The notes under the pieces are model-generated. The model made no database searches. It worked only from the letters and a program-made list of their open reading frames with translations, and had not been told where the DNA came from. Below are positions 29,353 to 40,142 of a stretch of DNA of 64,000 nucleotides, piece after piece. Source of the DNA: Tannerellaceae bacterium (lineage in GTDB: Bacteria; Bacteroidota; Bacteroidia; Bacteroidales; Tannerellaceae); NCBI GenBank assembly GCA_031280645.1, contig JAITGL010000050.1, forward strand, positions 1 to 64,000, given 5' to 3'. Position 1 is the stretch's first letter, and each line of letters begins with the position of its first letter. The translations under genes and the position numbers were made by a program.

Positions 29353-29491
29353 AGATATTATCAGACAATCTCACTTTAGGATTTAAATAAAGCAATGAAG
29401 GCTCTTGGGGACTATACTCCGTGCGGAAGCGCCTCCGTAACGGCGAACGCGACGATTCTACGGGAGCGGCATCAATCAGTTTTAAAACTCC

Positions 29492-29499
29492 TACATTTG
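29492..29499 (+). promoter_or_regulatory. Candidate -7 box of the LtaS-like/hisB/sbcDC unit
   Basis: TACATTTG matches TAnnTTTG, 37 nt upstream of the ATG at 29537. The -33 region is not convincing. Confidence 0.4.
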
Positions 29500-29536
29500 C
29501 CGGCAAAACATTCATAACTATATAACATTTCTCGAA

Positions 29537-31390
29537 ATGAAAAGACGTCTTCTTTTTCTCGCGGCAGTTTTTCTTTGCTGGCTGCTGCTCTTAGCTCTGC
29601 AAAAGCCTGTTTTTATGCTTTACCATATCGGCCTTGCCGGCGGAAGCTCGGTTACCGACTGGCTTGCTGTGATCAGGTATGGGTTGAGGCTCGACATTGC
29701 AGTGGCGGTTTATCTTACTATTATTCCTTTGCTGGCCGTTGTGCTTTCCTTTAATATTAAGGAAAGACATTGGCGATGGCTTACCGTTGGGCTCAGGATT
29801 TATTTTGCGACGGTTCTTTTTGCAATGGCGGTTATATTCTTTGTGGATATGGCTCTCTATACTTTTTGGGGATTCAGACTCGATGCTACGATATTGTTCT
29901 ATATCCAATTTCCCGGCGGGGCTATGGCGAGTATGCCCGTATGGATTTCGATAAGGCAGGCTCTGTTCTCAATGATTTACATTGCGCTTGGGCTTTGGCT
30001 CTTTTACGGCTGGGCGATGCGGTTCTTCAGAGTTGATTCGGGCGAGGAGAAAAGGGCTACCCGCATTGTTATTGCGTTGCCGCTGCTGGTTTTTGTGTTC
30101 GGCATCGTGGAGAATAAAGGCTTTATGAGGTCGACGATTGGGTCGGTATATTTCAGTGAGAGACAGTTTTTGAATCATGCGGCGATTAATCCGGCCTTTA
30201 GCCTTGTGTCGTCGGTTATAAAGCAGCTCGACTTCGGATCGCAGTTCCGGTTTGAAAACGAGGAGATGAGGGAAGAGGTATTCTCGTCGCTGTTCGCTCC
30301 GGCGCCGGGCGGCTCTGATACTGCGGCCATGCAGATGCTGCGAACTCCCCGCCCCTCCAACATTGTCCTGATTATCCTCGAAAGCTTTTCGGCCAACGCT
30401 ATCGAACCGCTGGGAGGAACGCCGGGCATAACCCCATGCCTGAATAAGATAGCCGGCGAGGGAATATTATTCTCCAACGTATACGCCAGCTCGTTCCGCA
30501 CCGACCGCGCCCTGCCGGCCATCCTCAACGGCTATCCGGCCCAGCCCACAACTTCGCTGATGAAATATCCCGCCAAATGCGCCTCGCTCCCCTCGTTAGC
30601 TAAAAGCCTTTCGGCTGAAGGATATTCAACGGAGATGCTCTACGGCGGCGACATCACCTACACCAACATGCTGAGCTACTTTAACGGCTCCGGCTACCAA
30701 AAGATAATTTCGGGCAAAGACTTTCCTCCGACTCAGCTGCTCAACAAATGGGGAGCCAACGACGACGTTACCTTCAGCTACCTCCACCGGATGCTTACCG
30801 ACAATCCCGACACAACCCGCTTGCGCTTTACAACATTCCTTACGATAAGCAGCCACGAGCCCTTCGATGTGCCGTACCATCGTTTGAAAGAATTATATCC
30901 TAACGCGGTGGCCTTTACAGATAGCTGTATTGGAGCCTTTGTCGACAGCCTCAAGGCAAGCCCCGTATGGAATAACACTCTGATAGTTTTCATGGCCGAT
31001 CACGGCTTCCGCTATCCCGACCACCTGTCTGAATACGAGCCGGCCCGGTATCATATTCCGCTGCTATGGGCTGGAGGAGCCGTTGCCCGCCAAGCGAAGA
31101 TCGAAACGATTGCTTCGCAGAACGATCTGGCCGCAACGCTGCTGGGCGCGCTTGGGATTAATGCGGACGATTATCTGTTTAGCCGTAACATATTCAACCC
31201 CGATGTTCCGCCGTTTGCGTTCTACACGTTTAGCAACGGTTTCGGCTTTGTGGATCCTACGGGCGCAACGGCTTACGACAACGACAGCAACCGCCGCCTC
31301 ATGTTCATCCCCGAAGAGGGCGGGCGCGAGAGGCTTGATAAAGGGAAAGTATTGCTGCAAACATTGTATAAGGATTTGGGAAGCAGGTAA
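29537..31390 (+). CDS. LtaS-type membrane sulfatase/alkaline-phosphatase superfamily protein
   Basis: 617 residues. Five hydrophobic helices fill the first third ([55 protein letters not shown] and others). A periplasmic sulfatase-fold domain follows, with [13 protein letters not shown] (metal-binding Glu), [13 protein letters not shown] (candidate catalytic Thr) and [30 protein letters not shown] (metal-binding Asp-His). The family includes lipoteichoic acid synthase and phosphoethanolamine or phosphoglycerol transferases. In a Gram-negative lineage it probably transfers a head group to an envelope lipid or glycan. It heads a plus-strand run that continues into hisB, sbcD and sbcC with short gaps. 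Confidence 0.85.
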   Translation: MKRRLLFLAAVFLCWLLLLALQKPVFMLYHIGLAGGSSVTDWLAVIRYGLRLDIAVAVYLTIIPLLAVVLSFNIKERHWRWLTVGLRIYFATVLFAMAVIFFVDMALYTFWGFRLDATILFYIQFPGGAMASMPVWISIRQALFSMIYIALGLWLFYGWAMRFFRVDSGEEKRATRIVIALPLLVFVFGIVENKGFMRSTIGSVYFSERQFLNHAAINPAFSLVSSVIKQLDFGSQFRFENEEMREEVFSSLFAPAPGGSDTAAMQMLRTPRPSNIVLIILESFSANAIEPLGGTPGITPCLNKIAGEGILFSNVYASSFRTDRALPAILNGYPAQPTTSLMKYPAKCASLPSLAKSLSAEGYSTEMLYGGDITYTNMLSYFNGSGYQKIISGKDFPPTQLLNKWGANDDVTFSYLHRMLTDNPDTTRLRFTTFLTISSHEPFDVPYHRLKELYPNAVAFTDSCIGAFVDSLKASPVWNNTLIVFMADHGFRYPDHLSEYEPARYHIPLLWAGGAVARQAKIETIASQNDLAATLLGALGINADDYLFSRNIFNPDVPPFAFYTFSNGFGFVDPTGATAYDNDSNRRLMFIPEEGGRERLDKGKVLLQTLYKDLGSR

Positions 31391-31415
31391 GCGTTCAACA
31401 ATTAAGAATAACGAT

Positions 31416-32522
31416 ATGAAAAGAGCCCTTTTTATAGACAGAGACGGTACGATAGCCGTAGAGCCGCCGGTCGACTTACAGCTCGACTCGCTTGAGAAGC
31501 TTGAGTTTTATCCGAAAGTGATCCGTAACCTTTACCTCTTGCGCCGCCGGCTCGACTTCGAGTTCGTTATGGTTAGCAACCAAGACGGATTAGGAACGGC
31601 ATCCTTCCCCGAAGAAAACTTCTACCCTGCCCATAATCTGATTTTAAAAACCTTGGCCGGCGAAGGCGTTGTATTTAACGACATCCTTATCGACCGCTCC
31701 TTACCCCGCGATAATTCCCCTTGCCGCAAGCCCGGTACGGGAATGTTGGGCAAATACGTGAGCGGCGAATACGACCTGTCGGCGTCTTATGTGATAGGCG
31801 ATCGTCATACCGACGTGCTCCTTGCCCATAATCTCGGCGCAAAAGCCATCCGACTTTGCCGCCCGGAAGACGCCGTTGAAGATCCGAAGCCGCTTTTGGC
31901 AACCGCCGATTGGGACGAGATCGCAGCCTTCATCCTCAACGCCGAGCGGAAGGTGGTTGTGCTGCGCAAAACTCATGAGACCGACATCCGCATAGAAATC
32001 GCACTCGACGGTAGTGGGCGCACAACAATCGACACCGGCCTCGGATTCTTTAACCACATGCTGGAGCAAATAGGCCGTCATGCCGGCATCGACCTCGACA
32101 TCCATGTACGTGGAGATTTGAATGTCGACGAGCATCACACCGTCGAAGACACGGCCTTAGCTCTCGGCGAGGCCCTGATGAAAGCCGTAGGCGACAAGCG
32201 AGGCATAGAACGCTACGGCTTCGCCCTCCCGATGGACGATTGCCTGTGTAGCGTGGCCATCGACCTGGGCGGCCGGCCCTGGCTTGTGTGGAACGCCGAC
32301 TTTCGCAGGGAAAAAATAGGCGATATGCCCACCGAGATGTTCCGACACTTCTTCAAGAGCCTGAGCGACGCCGCGAAAATGAACCTCAACATACGCGCCG
32401 AAGGCGACAACGAGCATCATAAGATAGAGGGAATCTTCAAGGCCTTTGCCCGCAGCCTGAAAGCAGCCGTGGCGCGCGATCTTAGCCGGAATGAACTCCC
32501 TTCTACCAAAGGTCTCCTGTGA
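31416..32522 (+). CDS. hisB: Bifunctional histidinol-phosphatase / imidazoleglycerol-phosphate dehydratase
   Basis: 368 residues from ATG 31416; a longer frame from 31083 lies within the preceding gene and is rejected. The N-terminal HAD phosphatase has [13 protein letters not shown] and [16 protein letters not shown]. The C-terminal IGP dehydratase has [35 protein letters not shown] and [20 protein letters not shown] with the His pairs that bind metal. It carries out two steps of histidine synthesis in one chain, as in enterobacteria. No other his gene is in the window. Its TGA overlaps the GTG start of sbcD. Confidence 0.96.
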   Translation: MKRALFIDRDGTIAVEPPVDLQLDSLEKLEFYPKVIRNLYLLRRRLDFEFVMVSNQDGLGTASFPEENFYPAHNLILKTLAGEGVVFNDILIDRSLPRDNSPCRKPGTGMLGKYVSGEYDLSASYVIGDRHTDVLLAHNLGAKAIRLCRPEDAVEDPKPLLATADWDEIAAFILNAERKVVVLRKTHETDIRIEIALDGSGRTTIDTGLGFFNHMLEQIGRHAGIDLDIHVRGDLNVDEHHTVEDTALALGEALMKAVGDKRGIERYGFALPMDDCLCSVAIDLGGRPWLVWNADFRREKIGDMPTEMFRHFFKSLSDAAKMNLNIRAEGDNEHHKIEGIFKAFARSLKAAVARDLSRNELPSTKGLL

Positions 32523-33715
32523 AAATAATCCATACGTCTGATTGGCACCTCGGCCAGACCTTTTACGGCTACGAGCGCAAAGAGGAACACCAAGTATTCC
32601 TTGCATGGCTGCTGCGAAAGCTTTCCGACGAGGCAGCCGACGTTCTGCTGATTGCCGGCGACGTGTTCGACAGTCCTAATCCGTCGGCCGAATCGCAGTC
32701 GATGTACTACCGTTTCCTCCGCCGGGCCGCCGCCGAGAATCCGTTGCTGACCATTATCGTTACGGCCGGAAATCACGACTCGGCAGCCCGGCTCGAAGCG
32801 CCCTCCCCTCTGCTTGAGGAGATGCGGGTGCATACCCGCGGCATTGTGCAGCGCAACTCCGGCGGCGAGATTAACCTCGACAGGCTTATCATTCCGTTGC
32901 AGAAGGATGGCGAAACCAAGGCCTGGTGCCTTGCCGTACCTTATCTCCGCCAAGGCGATTATCCGCCGTCGGTCAATTATTCGGAGGGAGTTGCCAAGCT
33001 TTATCGCGCGTTGCTTGACGCTGTGCCCGATCCTAAGCTGCCCGTAATCGCTATGGGGCATTTGCATGCAACGGGAGCCGAACTCTCGGTCGACGATCAG
33101 TCGGAGCGCACCATTATCGGGGGATTGGAATCTGTGTCGCAGGAGGCTTTTCCTTCGGAGATAACATACGTGGCATTGGGGCATCTGCATCGGGCGCAGC
33201 GCGTGTCGGGGCGGGATAATGTTCGCTACGCCGGAGCTCCGGTTCCGATGTCGTTTGCCGAGAGGAATAACAGGCAGGGCGTTAATGTTGTGGAAATAGG
33301 CGAGGTTGAGGGCGTAGGCAGGCTGGAGTTTGATCCTCCGGCGCGGTTGATCTCCCTGCCTCGCGATCCGGGACCGCTGCAATCTGTTATCGACGAGCTG
33401 GCCGCCTTGCCCGACGGCGATATTACCGCCTTTTCGCCTTACGTGGAGGTAAAGGTAAAGATTACGGAGCCCGAACCGTCTCTGCGCTTTCGCATCGAGG
33501 AGGCTCTGAAGGGAAAGGCGGTTCGCCTGGCGGGGATAAAGGCCGAACTGCCTCCGAAGGAAAAGAGCGCGGGAGAGGCTTCGTTTGACGATATAAAGAA
33601 AATAGAGCCCTTGGAGGTGGCGTTAGACGTTTACCGTCGTAAATACGGCGGCAGCGAGATGCCCCAAGCCATGAAAGATCTGCTGTTAATTGCAATCAGG
33701 GAAGCCCAACAATGA
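32519..33715 (+). CDS. sbcD: Nuclease SbcCD subunit D
   Basis: 398 residues, starting with GTG at 32519 that overlaps the hisB stop (GTGA). It is the Mre11-like Mn-dependent nuclease that, with SbcC, opens hairpins and processes DNA ends. The phosphoesterase motifs are all present: [48 protein letters not shown] and LGHLHRAQ. The C-terminal part includes the capping domain. Its TGA overlaps the sbcC start (ATGA). Confidence 0.96.
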   Translation: MKIIHTSDWHLGQTFYGYERKEEHQVFLAWLLRKLSDEAADVLLIAGDVFDSPNPSAESQSMYYRFLRRAAAENPLLTIIVTAGNHDSAARLEAPSPLLEEMRVHTRGIVQRNSGGEINLDRLIIPLQKDGETKAWCLAVPYLRQGDYPPSVNYSEGVAKLYRALLDAVPDPKLPVIAMGHLHATGAELSVDDQSERTIIGGLESVSQEAFPSEITYVALGHLHRAQRVSGRDNVRYAGAPVPMSFAERNNRQGVNVVEIGEVEGVGRLEFDPPARLISLPRDPGPLQSVIDELAALPDGDITAFSPYVEVKVKITEPEPSLRFRIEEALKGKAVRLAGIKAELPPKEKSAGEASFDDIKKIEPLEVALDVYRRKYGGSEMPQAMKDLLLIAIREAQQ

Positions 33716-36700
33716 AAGTATTAGCAATAAGGGGAAAAAACATAGCGTCGCTCGAAGGCGTGTTTGAAATCGACTTCACTCGCGAGCCTCTGTCCTCGGC
33801 CGGCATATTCGCCATCACGGGCAGCACCGGATCGGGCAAATCCACGCTGCTCGACGTTTTATGCCTGGCGCTGTTCGGCAATACCCCGCGCATGAGCGTG
33901 GTGACGGAGAACAAAAGGATAGTAACCGACGTTGGGAACGAAACCATAAGCCAGGACGATTGCCGAACACTACTCCGTCGCGGTACGGCCGAGGGATACG
34001 CCGAGGCCGACTTTATATCGCTCGACGGTACGAGGTATCGCTCCACATGGTTAGTAAGGCGGGCGAGGGGTAAAGCCGACGGAGCCCTGCAAAAAACGGA
34101 AATGAGGCTTATTAACTTGGATGCCGGAAATGAAATCCAGGGCGTGAAAGGCGAGCTCGAAAAGAAAGTGGAGGAACTGATAGGACTTACTTTCGCCCAG
34201 TTCACCCGGGCCGTACTACTCGCGCAGGGCGATTTCGCCACCTTCCTGAAAGCCAGGCAGCCCGAAAAAGCCGAGCTGCTCGAAAAACTTACCGGCTCTG
34301 AAATATACTCGCAGATATCAGTCGTGATTCACGAAAAAAAGAAAGAAGCGGCAGGAGCTTACCTCGCCATGCGGCAGCGCATACAAGCCATCGACACGCT
34401 CCCTTCCGAACAGCTCGCCGCTTACGAAGAAGAACGTAACATCCTGTCGGCCGAATTGCCCGCCGCACAAAACACGCTTGACATCATCATCGCAAAACTA
34501 AAATGGATATCCGACCTCGAAGCCTTAATAAAGAATATCAAGCTGTCGGAAGAAATCCTTAACGGCATAAACAAGAAAACCGCCGACGCCGCGCCGCGAT
34601 TCGATCTGATTGCACGCATTGAGAGCGTGCAGCACATGAGAGACGGCTTTAACTCCGCTCGCAGCCTGTTGCAGCAGACTGAAACCGACGAGGCCGAGCT
34701 TGCCGAAGCCGCAAGCAGATACGATACGCTTCTTGCCCGATTAAAAGAGGCCTCGGATACTTGCGCCGCCAACGACGAAATCCTCCGCGGGCTCAACGCC
34801 GAATGGGAAACCGTACAGCCTGCGCTCCGCGAGGCGAGAGACCTCGATATAAAAATAGCCGGCGGCAAGGCCAACCTTGAGGATACCCAACGCGAAATAG
34901 CCAAGGCCATATCCGAAAAGCTCCTCCTCGAACAGTCTCTCCTATCGCTCGTTGAGGAGATGGAAGCAGCGCAAGCCGAAATGGAAGCTGCCGGCGCGCG
35001 CCTCCTCTCGCTTCAACCTTTCGCCCCTCTGATTCCCGATATAAGCCTTATAATCGAACTCCTTAACGATTTGGATTCAACCGGCGCAAAGCGGCGCGAG
35101 GCCGTTTGCAAGCTTGAAAAAAATGAAGCCGGGCTCAAGGAATCGGAGTCGGGCCTGAAACGCGCGCAGATAGAGCTGAACAATATCGGCAGCCTGCCGG
35201 GCATGGCCCTTCAGCCGGGAATTGTAGCCCTTCGGGCCGGTTTGACCAGCGGCGAGCCTTGTCCGCTTTGCGGCAGCAGGCATCATCCGGTAAAAGATAT
35301 GAGCGAGGAGCAAATTAAGGAGGCCGAAAGGTTAAACGAACGGATAAGCCGGCTTGCTTCGGAGGTGGAAAAGAGTAAGGCCGCAGTTGCATCTTCGCTC
35401 TCGCAGGTCGAAAATTATTCATCCCGGTACGCCGAGCTTTATGCTAAAACCGGCAACTTATTGCAGTTACTGCCGGAATGGGAAAACGAGCCAGGGCGCA
35501 GGTCGCTGGCCTCAACCCTTAAAAGCGCGGCGGCCGGCTGGGATTCGTCCTCGCGGCAAGAAAAAGAAAACAAGGAGATTGTAAGCCGGAATAATACCCT
35601 GATCGAAAGCGGCCGCAGCCGCCTGCAATCGCTGCTCGCTTCGCTTGATGAAAAACAGGCCAAGGAAGCCTCGCAGCTTGCCGCCCTTAAAATCCTCGCC
35701 GCCCGGCGCAGCGAGCTGCTTGATGGCCGCAACGCCTCCGATATAGATTCGGGCTTCTCGCAAAAGCGGAAGGAGGCCGAGCTTAATGCGGCCAAGGCCA
35801 GGCAGGCAAGCGACAAATTATTATCGGATGCCAATATCCTGAAAGGTTCTATCGAGCAATTGCAACGCAATATTACCGCCAGGCGCTCGGCCCTCGACAA
35901 CGCAAACGCCGCCCTGGACCGCTTGCTTGAGCAAAGCCCCAAGCCAATATCGCGCAGCGAGCTCCAAAATCTTTTTTCAAAAGATATTTATTGGATACAG
36001 AAAGAGAAGGAGGCCCTTGCCGGATTGGAGAAACAAAAAACAATCGCCTTGGCCAACCTCAACCTCTACCGTTCACAGCTCGATAACCACCGCGAACAGC
36101 CCCTGAAACCATCCGAAACCGAACCGCCCCGGCTGATAGAAGAACGCCGCAACGAAATAACGCTCCGCATCGACTTTATCATTAACCGCGTCGCTACAAT
36201 AAAGGCCATACTCAACCGCGACGCCGAAGCCCGCAACCAAATAGCATCCCTGTCGGCCGAGCTTGAGCGGACAAGCCTGCGGAACGCAAGCTGGGAAAAG
36301 CTCGACGATTTGCTCGGCTCGGCAAATGGATCGAAGTTTAAGGAGATAGCCCAGGGATATACGCTTGATACCCTGCTGGCTCACGCCAACCGTAGCCTCA
36401 AGGATCTCAGCCGCCGCTATGTGCTGCAACGCATCGCCGGAACCCTTGCATTACAGGTTATTGATCTCGACATGCTCGGCGAGGTCAGAACGGTACACTC
36501 GCTGTCGGGCGGCGAATCCTTCCTGCTCTCGCTTGCCCTTGCCCTGGGTTTATCGTCGCTTTCAACCGAAAGGATGAAAATAGAATCGCTTTTTATCGAC
36601 GAAGGATTCGGCTCGCTCGACGTCGACTCTCTCCGCCTTGCCCTCCACGCCCTGGAGCGTCTCCAGACCCAGGGCCGAAAGATCGGCGTGATATCGCACG

Positions 36701-36786
36701 TTGCCGAGATGACCGAAAGCATTGCCGCAAGGATAAATGTGCAAAAGCTGGCCAACGGGCGGAGCGAACTAAGGATAGAGGGATGA
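33712..36786 (+). CDS. sbcC: Nuclease SbcCD subunit C (Rad50-like ATPase)
   Basis: 1024 residues. Walker A GSTGSGKSTLLD near residue 40, a long coiled coil rich in Ala, Leu, Glu and Arg, the zinc-hook CPLC at residues 517-520, a second coiled-coil arm, the ABC signature LSGGESFLLSLALALG near 930 and Walker B SLFIDEGFGSLD near 958. It forms the ATP-driven clamp of the SbcCD complex. SbcCD is the enzyme that cleaves hairpins extruded by long palindromes, which makes its position next to a palindrome-rich array, starting within a few bases of its stop codon, worth noting. The adjacency could be chance. Confidence 0.96.
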   Translation: MKVLAIRGKNIASLEGVFEIDFTREPLSSAGIFAITGSTGSGKSTLLDVLCLALFGNTPRMSVVTENKRIVTDVGNETISQDDCRTLLRRGTAEGYAEADFISLDGTRYRSTWLVRRARGKADGALQKTEMRLINLDAGNEIQGVKGELEKKVEELIGLTFAQFTRAVLLAQGDFATFLKARQPEKAELLEKLTGSEIYSQISVVIHEKKKEAAGAYLAMRQRIQAIDTLPSEQLAAYEEERNILSAELPAAQNTLDIIIAKLKWISDLEALIKNIKLSEEILNGINKKTADAAPRFDLIARIESVQHMRDGFNSARSLLQQTETDEAELAEAASRYDTLLARLKEASDTCAANDEILRGLNAEWETVQPALREARDLDIKIAGGKANLEDTQREIAKAISEKLLLEQSLLSLVEEMEAAQAEMEAAGARLLSLQPFAPLIPDISLIIELLNDLDSTGAKRREAVCKLEKNEAGLKESESGLKRAQIELNNIGSLPGMALQPGIVALRAGLTSGEPCPLCGSRHHPVKDMSEEQIKEAERLNERISRLASEVEKSKAAVASSLSQVENYSSRYAELYAKTGNLLQLLPEWENEPGRRSLASTLKSAAAGWDSSSRQEKENKEIVSRNNTLIESGRSRLQSLLASLDEKQAKEASQLAALKILAARRSELLDGRNASDIDSGFSQKRKEAELNAAKARQASDKLLSDANILKGSIEQLQRNITARRSALDNANAALDRLLEQSPKPISRSELQNLFSKDIYWIQKEKEALAGLEKQKTIALANLNLYRSQLDNHREQPLKPSETEPPRLIEERRNEITLRIDFIINRVATIKAILNRDAEARNQIASLSAELERTSLRNASWEKLDDLLGSANGSKFKEIAQGYTLDTLLAHANRSLKDLSRRYVLQRIAGTLALQVIDLDMLGEVRTVHSLSGGESFLLSLALALGLSSLSTERMKIESLFIDEGFGSLDVDSLRLALHALERLQTQGRKIGVISHVAEMTESIAARINVQKLANGRSELRIEG

Positions 36787-36787
36787 A

Positions 36788-37562
36788 TTAAAACCGTGTT
36801 TGTTTTCGGAGGAATCTCGCCAACAAACCAAAACGTACCTGTTTTCGCCTCGTTGAGGCCTCATTAAAGCAAAAACGTAGTTGTTTTCGCCTCGATTTGG
36901 CCTCATTCAAGCAAAAACGTAGTTGTTTTGGCCTCGTTTTCCCGAAAACCAGGCAAAAACACACCTGTGTTTGATTAAAAAACAGCAGTTTTCATCGAAC
37001 CCAACTACGTTTTCACTTGCATGAGGCCAAATTGAGCCCAACACAACTACGTTTTTGTTTGTATGAGGCCAAATTGAGCCCAACACAACTACGTTTTTAC
37101 CTGCATGAGGCCAAATCGAGCCCAACCCAACTACGTTTTTGCTTGCATGAAGCCAAATGCAGCCTAACCCAACTACGTTTTTGCCTCACTGACGCTTCCG
37201 ACAGGCAAAACCCATGTGGGTTTTGCCTCATGCGGGCCTCCGGATAGCGAAACCCACTTGGGTTTTGCCTCAATGAGGGCCGAATCATGCCAAACCCATT
37301 CGGGTTTACGTTGAAAAGCGTCGTAATTTATCCAAACCCAAATGGGTTTTGCCTTCCGAAGGCCTTTTTCAGGCAAAACCCAGGTGGGTTTGGGTTGGCT
37401 GAGGGCAAAACGAGGCCAAACCCAAATCGGTTTCGTCTGAAAAGCGCTATGATTTATCCAAACCCAAATGGGTTTTGCCTTCCGAAAGCCTTTTTCAGGC
37501 AAAACCCATTTGGGTTTGGGCTGGCTGAGGGCAAAACGGGGCTAAACCCATTCGGGTTTGGA
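36788..37562. repeat. Array 2: 18 dyads at exact 42-bp spacing
   Basis: Dyad centres fall at 36837.5 and then every 42 bp to 37551.5, with one unit displaced by 1 bp. Left units carry AAAACGTAGTTGTTTT, middle units its reverse complement-like CCAACTACGTTTT, one unit is the perfect AAACACA-CC-TGTGTTT, and the nine right-hand units carry AAACCCA-NN-TGGGTTT or close variants. Halfway between (21 bp) a second dyad recurs, GAGGCCTC, AAGGCCTT or GGCC variants. A degenerate unit may start at 36790, directly after the sbcC stop. The period being a multiple of three creates long shadow frames on both strands. It lies between convergent genes; the right edge meets the fimbrillin terminator. Confidence 0.95.
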
Positions 37563-37576
37563 TTGACGGGGAGGGT

Positions 37577-37610
37577 AAAAAAAGCGCGCCGCCATGGGTA
37601 TGGGGCGCGC
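37577..37610 (-). terminator. Intrinsic terminator of the fimbrillin genes
   Basis: Stem GCGCGCC / GGCGCGC with a 13-nt loop, followed on the minus strand by seven consecutive T. It lies 36 nt past the stop of the first fimbrillin-like gene. Confidence 0.88.
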
Positions 37611-37645
37611 TCGGAGGTTTTGCTATCTGTTATTAGCTTGGATTG

Positions 37646-40051
37646 TTATGGTTCCCACCAAAGCTTTGGGAATATTGGGTTGACGCCGCCGTTCCAGGAG
37701 CCGTAGCTTTGCCATGGTCCGCTCTCATGGCTATCACCATTATAGTATGGACCCCATTCTGTTTCGTCGGGCCATCCGCTGCTGAAAGGCGTGGGTTCCG
37801 GGTTTGACGTAATGTTTCCTCCTATGCCATAGCTTCCGGTAAGGTAGTAGCATTTCGATACTCCTCCGCCGTAGTTATTGGTTCCGACTATGACGCCGAC
37901 ATTTCCGGCGCCTGAAACGACGCCTGTGCTGTAACATGCCGATATATTAGTTGTGTCGCCGTCGTTGATGTAGTCGCGGCCGTTCCATCCTGCTATGCCG
38001 CCGATACCTGTACCGGTTCCTGTGACGCTACTTGTATTATAACAGCTTCCTATACCAGAAACAAACACTCCGGGACCGTTAACTCCTGTAATGCCGCCGA
38101 TAAGATCTACTCCCGAAACGCTGCCTGCATTGTAAGATGAGATTATAAATTGTACATTGACGCCTGCCAGCCCGCCGATACAACGTCCGCTTCCTGAAAC
38201 ATTGCCTGTATTATAGGAATTACTTAACGGCTCCGTATTGACTGCCACTAATCCGCCAACAGTATCGCTTCCTGAAACGTTGCCTGTATTATAGCAAAGC
38301 TCCATAGAGTAGCCTACTGTTCCGGCAACGCCGCCAACACGGCTAATGCCTGAAACGTTGCCTGTATTATATGTATTATAACATCCAATTGAATTGTAAG
38401 CCATCATAGATCCAACTATTCCGCCAACCCAGCGGCGACCTTCAACGCTTGCTCCATTAGAACATGAAGTTATACCATTGGTCGTATATCCCACTACGCC
38501 GCCAACATAGTCTTGACCTTTAATGTTGCCGCTTCTGATGTTAATATTGCAAAGGTAGCCAATCATATATCCGAATAACCCTTGATAATCGTTCGTACTG
38601 TTGATATATATGTTATCAATGTTCTTGTCGTTGCCGTTGAATGTTCCGTTAAAATACGAGCCGAACCGATTGCCTATCGGCGTCCATTCAACATTCGGCG
38701 TAACGGTTTCTCCCAGCAAATCAAGATCGGCCTCCTGCTTGTAATTGCCGGCAAGAGCATTGATCAACTGAAACTCCGCAAAACACCCAATCGGGATAAA
38801 CCCTTCCGCATCCGCATCCCTGAACTTCATCTCGCCGCTTGCATCAATATTAAGATAAAGCGGCCCGCTGGACGTATGCCTTCCGATTAGATAGGTTCTC
38901 TGCGGATTAAGATCGGTAAGCACTATCTCCTTTATCACCTTGTTGGCCGTAACGTCGAACGGAAGCTGGCCGTTGGCTTGCAGGCGGAGGCCTTGGGAGG
39001 TTCCGGAGCGGAGTATGGCTTCGGGAGGCGAGGCGAGGGAGGCGGTCATTGGGGTTCCGTCGGAGTAGTAGAGTTGTATTTCGCCCTGGTAGAGGCCGGT
39101 TGGGATGGCCTCGTCGGGGTATCCTCCGGGATAACCGGTGGTAGGCACGTCGGGGCTTCCGCCGTCCCAGTCTTCAACGGTTCCGCTAATGTCGGCTTCG
39201 TGCTTGGTAAGGGTTACGGCGTATACGTACTTATGTCCCGATTCCCAGGAGGCGGGCGAGGGGATATTGGCTTCGTAGGCGGTTGATCCGGTTGTGAGGG
39301 TGAACTTAATGCCTGCCGTGCCGCCCGGGATTACTATGGCTTCGTACTGCGATCCGTCGACAACGGTTCGGGGCGCTACGTTGCCTGTTGGGGTTGCTTC
39401 CCGCTGCACGAGATTTGCGTCGGCTGAGAGGTTGAGCGATCCTCGGTAGGGAAGGTTCGTAATCCTTACGCTCATGCCCGCGAGCGATTCGGTAACCCCG
39501 TCGCCCGCCGTAACGTTGATTATGATCTTCGACAGCTTGTGGTAGAAGTGGAGGTTAACCGTCGACGAGTAGGTGTTGTCGTACCCGTTGCCGCTGTTGT
39601 TGGCTACTGCCCGCATCAGGTCGATGGCCGATTGCGTGGTTTGGGTTGATACGTCGATTGGGTATGTCCAAACGTCGGTTAGCGGTTTGTAGGGGTAGTA
39701 GGCAATGAAGGCTACCTTGGGCGTTGTTACCAGAGGGTAGCAAATGGGATTGCTTGACGAGAACGTAACCGAGGCGAGCGAGCTTGTGTTAGGGTTTGCG
39801 TACTCCCGGTTAGATACTCCGCTCATAATATTTGTGGTTCCGTTCTCCACCATGAAGATGCCGATCCTTTCCAGGCCGGTCCAAAGGCTGTTTTGCACCT
39901 TGGTTTGCAAAGCCGAGATGCTGTCGGATGCGAATTTTACTTCCACTTGCCCGCCGTTGTTCGGGTTGGGCAATATCTCGTCCTTAATTGAGCAGGAAGT
40001 TAAGACTGCTGCGCAAATGGCAGTGATTGAAAATAGTTTGATTGTGTTCAT
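37646..40051 (-). CDS. Fimbrillin-family lipoprotein with GLUG repeats (paralogue A)
   Basis: 801 residues. A lipoprotein signal (AAVLTSC, Cys20) precedes a fimbrillin / Mfa-like N-terminal region (about 30-310) with VEVKFASDSI, IGIFMVENGT, FIAYYPYKPL, HFYHKLSKIIINVTAGDG, VRITNLPYRGSLNL and EDWDGGSPDVPT. After a linker, the C-terminal 330 residues are tandem GLUG-type repeats, each roughly VGGIVGxxxxxISxCYNTGxVSGxxx. It is likely a surface or fimbria-tip adhesin of the type V pilus class, processed as a lipoprotein. It follows paralogue B by 91 bp, with which it shares a nearly identical first 300 residues. The strong terminator after it suggests it is the last gene of the unit. Confidence 0.85.
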   Translation of the reverse strand: MNTIKLFSITAICAAVLTSCSIKDEILPNPNNGGQVEVKFASDSISALQTKVQNSLWTGLERIGIFMVENGTTNIMSGVSNREYANPNTSSLASVTFSSSNPICYPLVTTPKVAFIAYYPYKPLTDVWTYPIDVSTQTTQSAIDLMRAVANNSGNGYDNTYSSTVNLHFYHKLSKIIINVTAGDGVTESLAGMSVRITNLPYRGSLNLSADANLVQREATPTGNVAPRTVVDGSQYEAIVIPGGTAGIKFTLTTGSTAYEANIPSPASWESGHKYVYAVTLTKHEADISGTVEDWDGGSPDVPTTGYPGGYPDEAIPTGLYQGEIQLYYSDGTPMTASLASPPEAILRSGTSQGLRLQANGQLPFDVTANKVIKEIVLTDLNPQRTYLIGRHTSSGPLYLNIDASGEMKFRDADAEGFIPIGCFAEFQLINALAGNYKQEADLDLLGETVTPNVEWTPIGNRFGSYFNGTFNGNDKNIDNIYINSTNDYQGLFGYMIGYLCNINIRSGNIKGQDYVGGVVGYTTNGITSCSNGASVEGRRWVGGIVGSMMAYNSIGCYNTYNTGNVSGISRVGGVAGTVGYSMELCYNTGNVSGSDTVGGLVAVNTEPLSNSYNTGNVSGSGRCIGGLAGVNVQFIISSYNAGSVSGVDLIGGITGVNGPGVFVSGIGSCYNTSSVTGTGTGIGGIAGWNGRDYINDGDTTNISACYSTGVVSGAGNVGVIVGTNNYGGGVSKCYYLTGSYGIGGNITSNPEPTPFSSGWPDETEWGPYYNGDSHESGPWQSYGSWNGGVNPIFPKLWWEP

Positions 40052-40142
40052 TGTTTCATTGTAAGTTGTTTTGCGGAAAAAGCGAGCTGTTATTAAGCGG
40101 CACGCTTTGTATTATCAGTTCAGATTAAAATGAAATGCAAGG

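Noticed and set aside
31083..31415. Upstream extension of HisB
   Set aside because: It overlaps the end of the LtaS-like gene in another frame, and the canonical N-terminus with FIDRDGTI begins at 31416.
36788..37562. CRISPR array
   Set aside because: There is no invariant repeat with unique spacers: both halves of each unit are repeated and both drift. Spacing is exactly 42 bp with dyads every 21 bp, and no cas genes are present. The same applies to the arrays at 18688, 44431 and 53523.
36907..37706. Several open frames of 60 to 140 codons with 14-residue peptide repeats on both strands
   Set aside because: A 42-bp period keeps every frame in phase, so repeat peptides appear in several frames and both strands. 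The equivalent 41-bp array has no such frames, and conservation follows dyad symmetry rather than codons.
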